DNA from: Lachnospiraceae bacterium
GTDB lineage: Bacteria; Bacillota_A; Clostridia; Lachnospirales; Lachnospiraceae
NCBI GenBank assembly: GCA_017958935.1
Contig: JAGDBR010000144.1
Span: 1 to 11,537 of the forward strand
Direction: 5' to 3'
DNA length: 11,537 bases
Each line of letters starts with the position of its first letter. Position 1 is the first letter of the stretch. The notes under the pieces were generated by a model. The model did not search any database. It saw nothing but the letters and a program-made list of their open reading frames with translations, and had not been told where the DNA came from. Position numbers and translations under genes: made by a program. Shown here one piece after another: positions 1-6,660 of the stretch.

Positions 1-38
1 AGAAGATCAAATACGTCGTATTCTGATTCAAATCACGC

Positions 39-71
39 AAAAACGCCTCCGGCAGTTCCGAAGGCGTTTTT
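39..71 (-). terminator. Intrinsic terminator after argS
   Basis: A near-perfect hairpin starts 10 nt past the argS stop codon. Positions 39-48 pair with 62-71 (AAAAACGCCT against AGGCGTTTTT). After one C/A mismatch (49/61) the stem continues with 50-52 pairing 58-60, leaving a 5-nt loop. Read on the minus strand, the GC-rich stem ends in a run of five T, as expected for a Rho-independent terminator. The arms are symmetric A/T runs, so it could also stop transcription from the plus strand. It marks the end of the rpsB-tsf-trkA-trkH-argS transcript. Confidence 0.9.
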
Positions 72-81
72 ATTGCTGACG

Positions 82-1842
82 TCACATCTTTTCCGGCGCT
101 TCGAAGCCGAGCAGACCGATGCAGGTCTCCAGCATCTTTTCGAGCAGGATCAGGAGCGCGATGTAGGCGTCCCGCTTCTTTTCGTCTTCTTCCTTCAGGA
201 TCGGCGTGTCGTGGTAGAACGAGTTGAACGCGTCCGACAGTTCGAAGATAAAGGAGCAGATCTTATGCGGCGCAAGTTCCTCCGCCGCGTCCCGCAGCAT
301 GTCGGGGAAGGCGCAGAGCTTCATCAGCAGCGTCTTCAGGTTGCGGTCGCCTTCCGGCAGGTCCGCAAGTTTCTCCGGCGCGAAAGATCCGGCCTGCGCG
401 CGGCGCAGGATCGACTTGATGCGGACAGTGGTATACAGGATGTACGGGCCTGTATTGCCTTCGAAGGACGTGAAGCGCTCAATGTCGAAATTGTAGTCCT
501 TCGTCGCCTGGTTCGACAGGTCGCCGTATTTGATCGCGGCGAGCGCGACCTGCGAGACGGTGCGTTCGTCGATCTCGTCGTAGCGTTCGCGCATCTTTTC
601 GCGGACCGCGTCCTCCACTTCCGAGATCAGCGCTTCCAGCCGCATCACGCCGCCGGAGCGCGTCTTGAAGGGTTTTCCGTCCTTCCCGTTCATCGTTCCG
701 AAGCCGATGAACTGCAGTTTCATGTCGTCCGGCACGAGCCCGGCTTTCCGCGCGACGCGGAAGAACGACGTGTAATGCAGCTCCTGACGCTTGTCCGCGA
801 GATAGATCATCTGCTTCAGGTCCGGATAGTCCTTCATGCGCCAGATGATCGTCGCAAGGTCCGTCGTCGCGTACAGGGACGCGCCGTCCGATTTTCGGAT
901 CAGGCACGGCGGGATCTCGCGCTTGTCTTCCGGTTCCGCAACGTCCACGACGAGCGCGCCCTGGGACTCATGCGCGATGCCGCGAGCCACCAGGTCGTCG
1001 ATCATGGGACCGATGTACGGTTCCGCGTCCGATTCGGCTTTCCACAGCTCGAAATGGACGTTCAGCCGGTCGTAGTTCTTTTTGAGGTCCGCTACCGAGA
1101 TCCGGATGATGTGCTGCCACAGCGCGTGGCACGCAGGATCGCCCATCTGCAGCTTCCGCGTGTTCTCGAGCGCCGCGGCGCGGAACGCTTCGTCTTCTTT
1201 TGCGCGCGCCGAAGCCGCCGGATAGATCTCTTCGAGCTCTCCGATCGTGAACGGCGCTTCTTCGGGATAAGGTCCTTCGAAGGAAGCGTCGAAATAACAG
1301 AGTTCCGGCTTCCGTGCCTTCAGCTCTTCGATGATCAGGCCGATCGGCGTGCCCCAGTCGCCCATGTGCGTGTCGCCGACCGTCTCATTGCCCAGATAAC
1401 GGAGGATCCGCTTCACGGACTCGCCGATGATCGCGGAACGCTGAGGCCCGATGTGCAGCGGGTTCGCGACGTTCGGTCCGCCGTAATCGACAAGGATCCG
1501 CTTCGGCGCGTCCGTTTTCGTTCCGAAGCCCTCGGAAAGGGCCATACGGCACGCGAAACGGGCCAGATAAGCCGCCGAAAGCTTCAGGTTGATAAATCCC
1601 GGGGCAACGGCCTCGAAGGCCAAAAAAGGCCCGTTTTCGGCTATACACGCCACGACGTCGCCCGCGATCGCGGCGGGTGCCTTCCGGTCCTGCCGGGCGG
1701 CCGCCATCGCGCCGTTGCACTGGAACTCGCAGAGATCCGGCCGGTTCGAGACCGTGACGCGCCCGTAAGACCGGTCGTAGCCGGCCTTCTCGAAGGCGTC
1801 TCCCATGGCGAGGTTCAGTTGTTCGTTCAATCCAAGATCCAT
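82..1842 (-). CDS. argS: Arginyl-tRNA synthetase (ArgRS), 586 aa
   Basis: Class I aminoacyl-tRNA synthetase that attaches arginine to tRNA-Arg in the cytoplasm. An N-terminal Add-1-like tRNA D-loop domain covers roughly residues 1-105. The Rossmann catalytic domain follows, with the signature NVANPLHIGPQRS at 124-136, DTHMGDWGTPIG at 157-168, and the region around 383-400 (MNGKDGKPFKTRSGG) that stands where other class I enzymes carry KMSKS. The DALR anticodon-binding domain covers roughly 450-586 and includes FEGNTGPYILYTTVR (460-474). Length is normal for the family. The last two residues of the HIGH-type signature are odd: ArgRS usually reads HxGHLRS, and here it is HIGPQRS. The ATG lies 7 nt after the trkH stop. 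The Shine-Dalgarno TGAGG overlaps that stop codon, suggesting translational coupling. Identification is very secure; whether the substitution matters is unknown. Confidence 0.97.
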   Translation of the reverse strand: MDLGLNEQLNLAMGDAFEKAGYDRSYGRVTVSNRPDLCEFQCNGAMAAARQDRKAPAAIAGDVVACIAENGPFLAFEAVAPGFINLKLSAAYLARFACRMALSEGFGTKTDAPKRILVDYGGPNVANPLHIGPQRSAIIGESVKRILRYLGNETVGDTHMGDWGTPIGLIIEELKARKPELCYFDASFEGPYPEEAPFTIGELEEIYPAASARAKEDEAFRAAALENTRKLQMGDPACHALWQHIIRISVADLKKNYDRLNVHFELWKAESDAEPYIGPMIDDLVARGIAHESQGALVVDVAEPEDKREIPPCLIRKSDGASLYATTDLATIIWRMKDYPDLKQMIYLADKRQELHYTSFFRVARKAGLVPDDMKLQFIGFGTMNGKDGKPFKTRSGGVMRLEALISEVEDAVREKMRERYDEIDERTVSQVALAAIKYGDLSNQATKDYNFDIERFTSFEGNTGPYILYTTVRIKSILRRAQAGSFAPEKLADLPEGDRNLKTLLMKLCAFPDMLRDAAEELAPHKICSFIFELSDAFNSFYHDTPILKEEDEKKRDAYIALLILLEKMLETCIGLLGFEAPEKM

Positions 1843-1849
1843 AAAAGCC

Positions 1850-3301
1850 TCAATCGTTCTTCGTCCAGGTCCGCGGATACAGCAGCATCAGGATCGGAAG
1901 CAGCTCCAGGCGCCCCGCGATCATGTTGAAGATCAGCATCACTTTCGAGCCTGTCGAAAAGACCGAATAGTTCGCGGCCGGGCCGACCAGATTGATGCCC
2001 GGGCCGATATTGTTCAGCGTGGCCAGAACGGCCGAGAAATTCGTGCCGAAGTCATAGCCGTCCAGCGAGATCACGAGGAACGAGATCACGAAGACCATGA
2101 CGTAGATCACGAAATAAGCGTTGACCGAACGCAGGACGGACTTTTCGACCGCCTTGCCCTCGAAGCGGACCGCCTTGACGGACTGCGGGTGGATCAGCAG
2201 GTGCAGCTCGTTCTTCGCTTCCTTGAACAGGATCACGACACGCGCGACCTTGAAGCCGCCGCCCGTGGAACCGCCGCAGGCACCGATCAGCATCAGCAGG
2301 AGCAGGAAGTTCTTCAGGGCCTCCGGCCAGAGGTTGAAGTCCAGTGTGGAAAAACCGGTGGAGGTCACGACGGACGCGACCGTGAAGCCGCTGTGGATCA
2401 GATCCGTTCCGGCCTTCCCCGTGCCGCAGTTTTTCGACAGCAGCGTCGCGAACACGATGAGCAGCGCGAGCACGACGATCGTCAGGTAGACGCGCGCCTC
2501 TTCGCTCTTCAGCCCGTCCCTGAACTTCTTACGGAAGAACAGGTAGTAGACGTTGAAGTTGACGCCGAACAGAGTCATCCATACCGTGATCGCGACAAGG
2601 CTCGCGTTGTTGTACTCCATCATGCCGGCGTTCCGGACGGCGAAACCGCCCGTGCCCGCCGTGCCGAAGCCGATGCAGAACGCGTCGAAGACCGGCATGC
2701 CGCAGATGATGTATGTCAGGATCGCGCCGAAGGTCATGCCCGTGTAGATCAGGTACAGCACCTTCGCGGTGTCGGACACCCGCGGGACGAACTTCGAGAC
2801 CGAATGGCCCGGGGATTCCGCCTTCATCAGCTGCATGTGGTAGCCGCCGTCGACCGGCAGGATCGCCAGCACGAGGACCAGCACGCCCATGCCGCCGAAA
2901 TAGTGGATGAAGGAGCGCCAGAACAGCAGCGACTTCCCGAGCGGCTCGACGGCCGCCAGGATCGAGGATCCCGTCGTCGTGAAGCCGGAAGCCGTTTCAA
3001 ACAGCGCGTCCACGAAATCGGGAATGCGGCCGCTCAAGTAGAACGGCAGAGCGCCGACCACCGAGATCATGATCCACGCCAGTGCGGTCGCGACATACCC
3101 TTCCTTCACGAAGAACGTATTATTCTTGAGACTTTTCGGAGACATCAGGAAGCCGAGGCCCGCCGCGACGGCGATCGCGATCAGGAAGAATTTCCACATT
3201 CCGTCCCCGAAACACAGGGACAGAATGAACGGAACCGCCATGGCCAGCGCTTCGATCTTCAGGACCCATCCGACAAAGTAGGAAATGCTCTTGTAATTCA
3301 T
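1850..3301 (-). CDS. trkH: Trk/Ktr-type potassium uptake membrane subunit TrkH, 483 aa
   Basis: Potassium-translocating subunit of the Trk/Ktr superfamily, in the cytoplasmic membrane. The family has four membrane-pore-membrane repeats, each with a selectivity-filter loop, and all four can be seen: ASGFTTTGSS (104-113), FGTAGTGGF (212-220), TSTGFST (313-319) and LNNIGPG (429-435). Hydrophobic helices flank each loop. ACGGSTGGGFK (341-351) matches the loop after the third filter, which in TrkH/KtrB homologues contributes to gating. Length agrees with TrkH. The ATG is only 2 nt after the trkA stop (TGA-TT-ATG), and the closest good Shine-Dalgarno is inside the trkA end and rather far upstream, so translation is probably coupled to trkA. 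The adjacent regulatory subunit supports the assignment. Whether it is a strict K+ channel or a K+/Na+ system cannot be told from the sequence. Confidence 0.95.
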   Translation of the reverse strand: MNYKSISYFVGWVLKIEALAMAVPFILSLCFGDGMWKFFLIAIAVAAGLGFLMSPKSLKNNTFFVKEGYVATALAWIMISVVGALPFYLSGRIPDFVDALFETASGFTTTGSSILAAVEPLGKSLLFWRSFIHYFGGMGVLVLVLAILPVDGGYHMQLMKAESPGHSVSKFVPRVSDTAKVLYLIYTGMTFGAILTYIICGMPVFDAFCIGFGTAGTGGFAVRNAGMMEYNNASLVAITVWMTLFGVNFNVYYLFFRKKFRDGLKSEEARVYLTIVVLALLIVFATLLSKNCGTGKAGTDLIHSGFTVASVVTSTGFSTLDFNLWPEALKNFLLLLMLIGACGGSTGGGFKVARVVILFKEAKNELHLLIHPQSVKAVRFEGKAVEKSVLRSVNAYFVIYVMVFVISFLVISLDGYDFGTNFSAVLATLNNIGPGINLVGPAANYSVFSTGSKVMLIFNMIAGRLELLPILMLLYPRTWTKND

Positions 3302-3303
3302 AA

Positions 3304-4665
3304 TCAGGCCAGGATGTCCTCCAGATCATGGAAACCGGTGTTCGTCGTGATGATGACCACATGGTCGCCGGACAGCAGCTCGTCGGAGCCCTTCGGGCGG
3401 ATGAACTGTCCCTTCCGGACGATCGCGCCGATCAGCACGTTCGGCTTCAGCTTCAGCTGCGAAAGCGGGATCTCGGTCAGGCTCGAATCGGCCGTGATGA
3501 TGAATTCGAGCGCTTCCGCCCTGCCGCCGGCAAGTTTGTAGAGCGCTTCGAAATTCGAACCGATCGACGATTCGACCGCACGTGCGTAACGCACGACCTC
3601 GTCCGCCACGACGCCCTTCGGCGACACGACGGAGCCGATCTCCAGATCGTTCTCGAGCTCGTCCGTGTTCAGGTGGTTGACCTTCGTGATCACGTGCGCC
3701 CGCGAATGCTTCTTCGCGTACAGGCTCGTCATGACGTTCTCTTCGTCGATGCCGGTCATCGTCAGGACCGCGTCCATCTTCGCCAGGCCTTCTTCGAGCA
3801 GCATCGTGCGGTCGTTCCCGCTTCCGTTGATGACCGTCACGTCCGGGAAATTGTCCGCCAGGTACAGGGCGCGTCCTTCGTCCTTCTCGATGATCTTCAG
3901 ATTCAGCGAGCGGGTCTTCTGCACGGCCTCCTGCGCCAGGTAGAACATGATCCTGCCGCCGCCGATCGCCATGACGTTGCGGTCCCGCATGTAATCGAGG
4001 CCGCACTCCCGCATGAAGCGGTACAGGTCCTTCTGCGGCGCGAGCACGGAGATCGCGTCTCCTTCCCGCACGGACGTCGAGCCGGTCGGGATGATGACTT
4101 CGTCGCCCCGCTCGATCAGCGAGATCAGGACGTTCGACCGGAAATGGCGCGGCAGGTCCTTCAGCTCCAGGCCGCACAGCGGCGAATCGCCGGTGACCGC
4201 GACCTTGATGCGTTCGACCCTGCCCTGCGAGAACGGATCCGTCTCGAGCGCCGAGGAGAACTGCAAAAGGCGCATGATCTCCTGCGCGACGAGCTTCTCG
4301 GGGTTCAGCACCATGGCCAGGTCGAGCTGACGCTTCAGGTATTCCACCTCCTGCTCGTATTCGGGATTCCGGATGCGCGCGATCGTCTGAACGTCCGCCT
4401 CCTTCTTCGCGATCAGGCAGCAGAGCATGTTCAGCTCGTCCTGCGACGTGACCGCGATCAGCAGGTCCGCGTTCTCGATGCCCGCTTCCTTCTGCACCTC
4501 GAGCATGCCGCCGTTTCCGGTGACGCCCATGATGTCGAGCTTGGACACGAGATTCCGGACCACGCTCTCCTTCTTGTCGACGACGGTGATGCTGTGCCCT
4601 TCCTTATTCAGCTGTTCCGCAAGGTACGAACCGATCTTGCCGCACCCGATGATGATGATGTTCAT
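3304..4665 (-). CDS. trkA: Trk system potassium regulatory protein TrkA, 453 aa
   Basis: Cytoplasmic NAD(H)/nucleotide-binding subunit that assembles on TrkH and gates potassium uptake. It is a full double-length TrkA, with two RCK units in tandem: RCK-N (about 1-125), RCK-C (about 150-222), a second RCK-N (about 229-350) and a second RCK-C (about 380-453). The first Rossmann site is canonical: IIGCGKIG (5-12) with acidic D30 at the end of the second strand. The second reads IGGGRIM (234-240), with E260 in the acidic position; the last glycine of GxGxxG is replaced by Met, so the second site may bind ligand differently. The start has AAGAGG (4671-4676) 5 nt before the ATG. It follows tsf after a 71-nt gap containing a hairpin, and trkH follows 2 nt after its stop. 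Confidence 0.95.
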   Translation of the reverse strand: MNIIIIGCGKIGSYLAEQLNKEGHSITVVDKKESVVRNLVSKLDIMGVTGNGGMLEVQKEAGIENADLLIAVTSQDELNMLCCLIAKKEADVQTIARIRNPEYEQEVEYLKRQLDLAMVLNPEKLVAQEIMRLLQFSSALETDPFSQGRVERIKVAVTGDSPLCGLELKDLPRHFRSNVLISLIERGDEVIIPTGSTSVREGDAISVLAPQKDLYRFMRECGLDYMRDRNVMAIGGGRIMFYLAQEAVQKTRSLNLKIIEKDEGRALYLADNFPDVTVINGSGNDRTMLLEEGLAKMDAVLTMTGIDEENVMTSLYAKKHSRAHVITKVNHLNTDELENDLEIGSVVSPKGVVADEVVRYARAVESSIGSNFEALYKLAGGRAEALEFIITADSSLTEIPLSQLKLKPNVLIGAIVRKGQFIRPKGSDELLSGDHVVIITTNTGFHDLEDILA

Positions 4666-4682
4666 GTAAACCTCTTAAATCA

Positions 4683-4715
4683 CAAGGCACCCACAAACGC
4701 TTTGTGAGTGCCTTG
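4683..4715 (-). terminator. Hairpin between tsf and trkA, possible attenuator
   Basis: A 15-position stem with one C/A mismatch (4691/4707): 4683-4690 pair with 4708-4715 (CAAGGCAC with GTGCCTTG), and 4692-4697 pair with 4701-4706 (CACAAA with TTTGTG), around a 3-nt loop. It begins about 21 nt after the tsf stop. On the minus strand the 3' side is followed by TGATTTAAGAGG, so the T-tract is short and interrupted, and the trkA Shine-Dalgarno follows at once. I read it as a leaky terminator or RNA processing/stability element that sets trkA-trkH-argS below rpsB-tsf. No separate trkA promoter was recognised in the gap. Confidence 0.65.
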
Positions 4716-4736
4716 TTCACGATCGGTGATCTTGGA

Positions 4737-5678
4737 TTATTTGCCCATCTGTTTCGCGACTTCGGCAGCAAAGTCTTCGTTGCGCTTCTCAAGGCCTTCA
4801 CCGGTCTCAAAGCGTAAGAACGAAGTCACCTTGATGTTCGCACCGTTCTCCTTCGCGACCTGCGCGATGTACTGGCTGACGGTCTGCTTTCCGTCCTCGG
4901 CCTTGACATAGACCTGGTCCAGCAGGCAGAGCTCCTTGAGCTCCTTGTTGATGCGGCCCTTGATCATGCCCATCTTGACCTGCTCCGGCTTCGCGGCTTC
5001 CTTCGGATCGTTCTCGATCTGCGCCTTCAGGATCTCGGTCTCTTTCGCGATGAAATCAGCCGGGACGTCGGCGTTCGAGCAGAAACGCGGACGGAGCGCA
5101 GCCGCCTGCATGCAGATGTTGCGGCCCATTTCGGCAACGGCGTCGTTCACGACGTCGGACTCGACCTTGACGAGCACGCCGATCTTGCCGCCGGCGTGGA
5201 TGTAGGATGCGACCGTGCCTTCTTCGACGTTCATGCGTGCGAAGCGGCGGATGTTCATGTTCTCGCCGATCACGGAGATCATGGAGGAAAGCTTTTCCTT
5301 CACGGTCATGCTCGGATCGAGCGCCCACTTCTCTTCGAGGAATTCTTCAACGGTCTGAACGTCGCTCTTGAGGAGCTGGTCCGCGACTTCCGCGACGTAC
5401 GAGGTGAATTTCTCGTTCTTCGCGACGAAGTCGGTCTCGGCGTTCACTTCGACGATGACGGCCTTCTTCCCGCACTTCGGGCAGACGGCGGTCGCGACGA
5501 TGCCTTCCGCAGCGATGCGGCCGGCCTTCTTCTCAGCGCCTGCAAGTCCCTTTTCGCGCAGGTAGTCAACAGCCTTGTCCATATCTCCGTCGGTCTCGGT
5601 CAGCGCCTTCTTGCAGTCCATCATGCCGGCGCCGGTCATCTCGCGGAGTTCTTTTACCATAGCAGCGGTAATAGCCAT
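4737..5678 (-). CDS. tsf: Translation elongation factor Ts (EF-Ts), 313 aa
   Basis: Guanine-nucleotide exchange factor that releases GDP from EF-Tu so it can rebind GTP and aminoacyl-tRNA. The N-terminal UBA-like domain contains LREMTGAGMMDCKKAL (11-26). VNAETDFVAKNEKF (78-91) holds the TDFV contact loop for EF-Tu. The core and dimerisation region follows, including GKIGVLVKV (164-172), and the C-terminal part ends in the usual SFLRFETGEGLEKR (286-299). Length is typical of the long EF-Ts form. An oddity is CPKCG at 66-70, directly before the strand leading to TDFV, where EF-Ts proteins usually have a short loop without cysteine pairs; other cysteines are at 22, 189, 200 and 251. The start is set by GGAGGA (5687-5692), 8 nt upstream of the ATG. 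It lies 18 nt after rpsB in the standard rpsB-tsf pair. Confidence 0.97.
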   Translation of the reverse strand: MAITAAMVKELREMTGAGMMDCKKALTETDGDMDKAVDYLREKGLAGAEKKAGRIAAEGIVATAVCPKCGKKAVIVEVNAETDFVAKNEKFTSYVAEVADQLLKSDVQTVEEFLEEKWALDPSMTVKEKLSSMISVIGENMNIRRFARMNVEEGTVASYIHAGGKIGVLVKVESDVVNDAVAEMGRNICMQAAALRPRFCSNADVPADFIAKETEILKAQIENDPKEAAKPEQVKMGMIKGRINKELKELCLLDQVYVKAEDGKQTVSQYIAQVAKENGANIKVTSFLRFETGEGLEKRNEDFAAEVAKQMGK

Positions 5679-5696
5679 TTTCAGATTCCTCCAGTC

Positions 5697-6449
5697 TTAC
5701 TCTTCTTCAGCGGTTTCTTCGGTCTCTTCCGTCGTATCCTGCGCGGGCGCCGTATCCTTCACGGTCTCGCCCTGGTGGCCTTCGACGACGGCGTCAGCCA
5801 TCGCGTCGACGATGAGCTTGACCGCACGGATCGCGTCGTCATTGCCCGGGATCACGTAGTCGAGTTCTTCCGGATCGCAGTTCGTGTCGCACATGCCGAT
5901 CAGCGTGATGCCCAGCGAATGCGCTTCCTGGATGCAGATGTGCTCCTTCTTCGGATCGATGACGAAGATCGCATCCGGGATCTTGCGCATTTCCTTGATG
6001 CCGCCGATGTTCTTCTCGAGCTTTTCCCATTCCTTCTTGATCTGGACGACTTCCTTCTTCGGCAGAACGTCGAAGGTGCCGTCTTCCGCCATCTTCTCGA
6101 TCGCATGCAGACGCGCGATACGGGTCTGGATGGTCTTGAAGTTCGTCAGCATGCCGCCGAGCCATCTCTGGTTGACGTAGTACATGCCGCACTTTTCGGC
6201 AGCTTCGCGGATCGCGTCCTGCGCCTGCTTCTTCGTACCGACGAACAGGATCGTGCCGCCCTGCGCCGCGATGTCCGCGACAGCCTTGTAAGCGGTGTCG
6301 ACCATGCCGACCGACTTCTGAAGGTCGATGATGTGGATGCCGTTACGCTCGGTGTAGATGTACGGCGCCATCTTCGGATTCCAGCGTCTGGTCTGATGAC
6401 CGAAATGGACGCCGGCTTCCAGCAACTGCTTCATGGAAATGATAGCCAT
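5697..6449 (-). CDS. rpsB: 30S ribosomal protein S2, 250 aa
   Basis: Protein of the 30S subunit, bound at the head-body junction and needed for stable S1/mRNA interaction in many bacteria. Family hallmarks are clear: [19 protein letters not shown] (9-27), [14 protein letters not shown] (30-43), FVGTKKQA (69-76), [13 protein letters not shown] (92-104), PDAIFVIDP (158-166), and [23 protein letters not shown] (184-206). The C-terminal tail (about 228-250) is very acidic and low in complexity, which is common and variable in S2. I place the start at the ATG at 6449: the family N-terminus begins [13 protein letters not shown], and AAGGAG (6460-6465) precedes it by 10 nt. A GTG 69 nt further upstream would only add a lysine/arginine-rich stretch translated from the leader. 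It is the first gene of the downstream transcription unit. Confidence 0.98.
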   Translation of the reverse strand: MAIISMKQLLEAGVHFGHQTRRWNPKMAPYIYTERNGIHIIDLQKSVGMVDTAYKAVADIAAQGGTILFVGTKKQAQDAIREAAEKCGMYYVNQRWLGGMLTNFKTIQTRIARLHAIEKMAEDGTFDVLPKKEVVQIKKEWEKLEKNIGGIKEMRKIPDAIFVIDPKKEHICIQEAHSLGITLIGMCDTNCDPEELDYVIPGNDDAIRAVKLIVDAMADAVVEGHQGETVKDTAPAQDTTEETEETAEEE

Positions 6450-6485
6450 TTTTCGTTTTCTCCTTTTTCTTTCGGTTTTTTCTTC

Positions 6486-6540
6486 CGCATGCGTCAACCA
6501 GGCCTCAGACAGATGCACCTAAGAGGGCTGTCGGCATGCG
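6486..6540 (-). promoter_or_regulatory. Structured 5' leader of rpsB (candidate autoregulatory RNA)
   Basis: Between the predicted transcription start (about 6557) and the rpsB ATG lies an untranslated leader of about 108 nt. In it, 6534-6540 (CGCATGC) is complementary to 6486-6492 (GCATGCG), enclosing an inner pair 6528-6532 (GACAG) with 6508-6512 (CTGTC). Within that, 6523-6526 (CCTC) could pair with 6503-6506 (GAGG) as a small pseudoknot, or form a local CCT/AGG hairpin instead. rpsB-tsf is autoregulated by S2 through its leader in Escherichia coli; that the same happens here is inference. I do not recognise a named leader family, and the pairings have not been tested by covariation. Confidence 0.4.
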
Positions 6541-6563
6541 TGCTTTTCCATAGCAACTGATAA

Positions 6564-6592
6564 AATATAGCACATGCTTTCTTGTTTTGCAA
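6564..6592 (-). promoter_or_regulatory. Sigma-70/SigA promoter of rpsB
   Basis: On the minus strand there is a -35 box TTGCAA (6592-6587), exactly 17 nt of spacer, and a -10 box TATATT (6569-6564) preceded by TGC, giving an extended -10. A run of six A (6601-6596) just upstream of the -35 could act as an UP element. Transcription would start near 6557-6558. It is the best promoter match in the window, and its position fits a strongly expressed ribosomal protein operon. Confidence 0.82.
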
Positions 6593-6660
6593 GGATTTTT
6601 TGCACTGAATTCAGCATTTCCAAGGCATGTGCCCGGGGTTTTACGTCAGGTCTCCGGCGC

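Larger units (their letters stand above)
6450..6660. other. Intergenic control region between hydrolase and rpsB
   Basis: The 211-nt gap, the longest in the window, is more AT-rich than its surroundings. It holds the rpsB promoter and leader, a perfect palindrome CTGAATTCAG (6605-6614), and an inverted repeat GCACATGC (6625-6632) / GCATGTGC (6570-6577), the second arm ending just before the -10 box. I see no convincing terminator for the hydrolase transcript, so read-through into rpsB is possible. No small gene is supported here. Confidence 0.6.

Noticed and set aside
5697..5766. Acidic low-complexity end of rpsB as a sign of frameshift or fusion.
   Set aside because: Acidic variable C-terminal tails are common in S2, and the frame ends cleanly 18 nt before tsf.
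6450..6518. N-terminal extension of rpsB from a GTG at 6518.
   Set aside because: The extension is leader sequence rich in Lys/Arg/Glu, S2 proteins start [13 protein letters not shown], and the good Shine-Dalgarno precedes the ATG at 6449.
6605..6614. CTGAATTCAG palindrome as the hydrolase terminator.
   Set aside because: The stem is AT-centred, has no loop and is followed by A rather than T on the minus strand.
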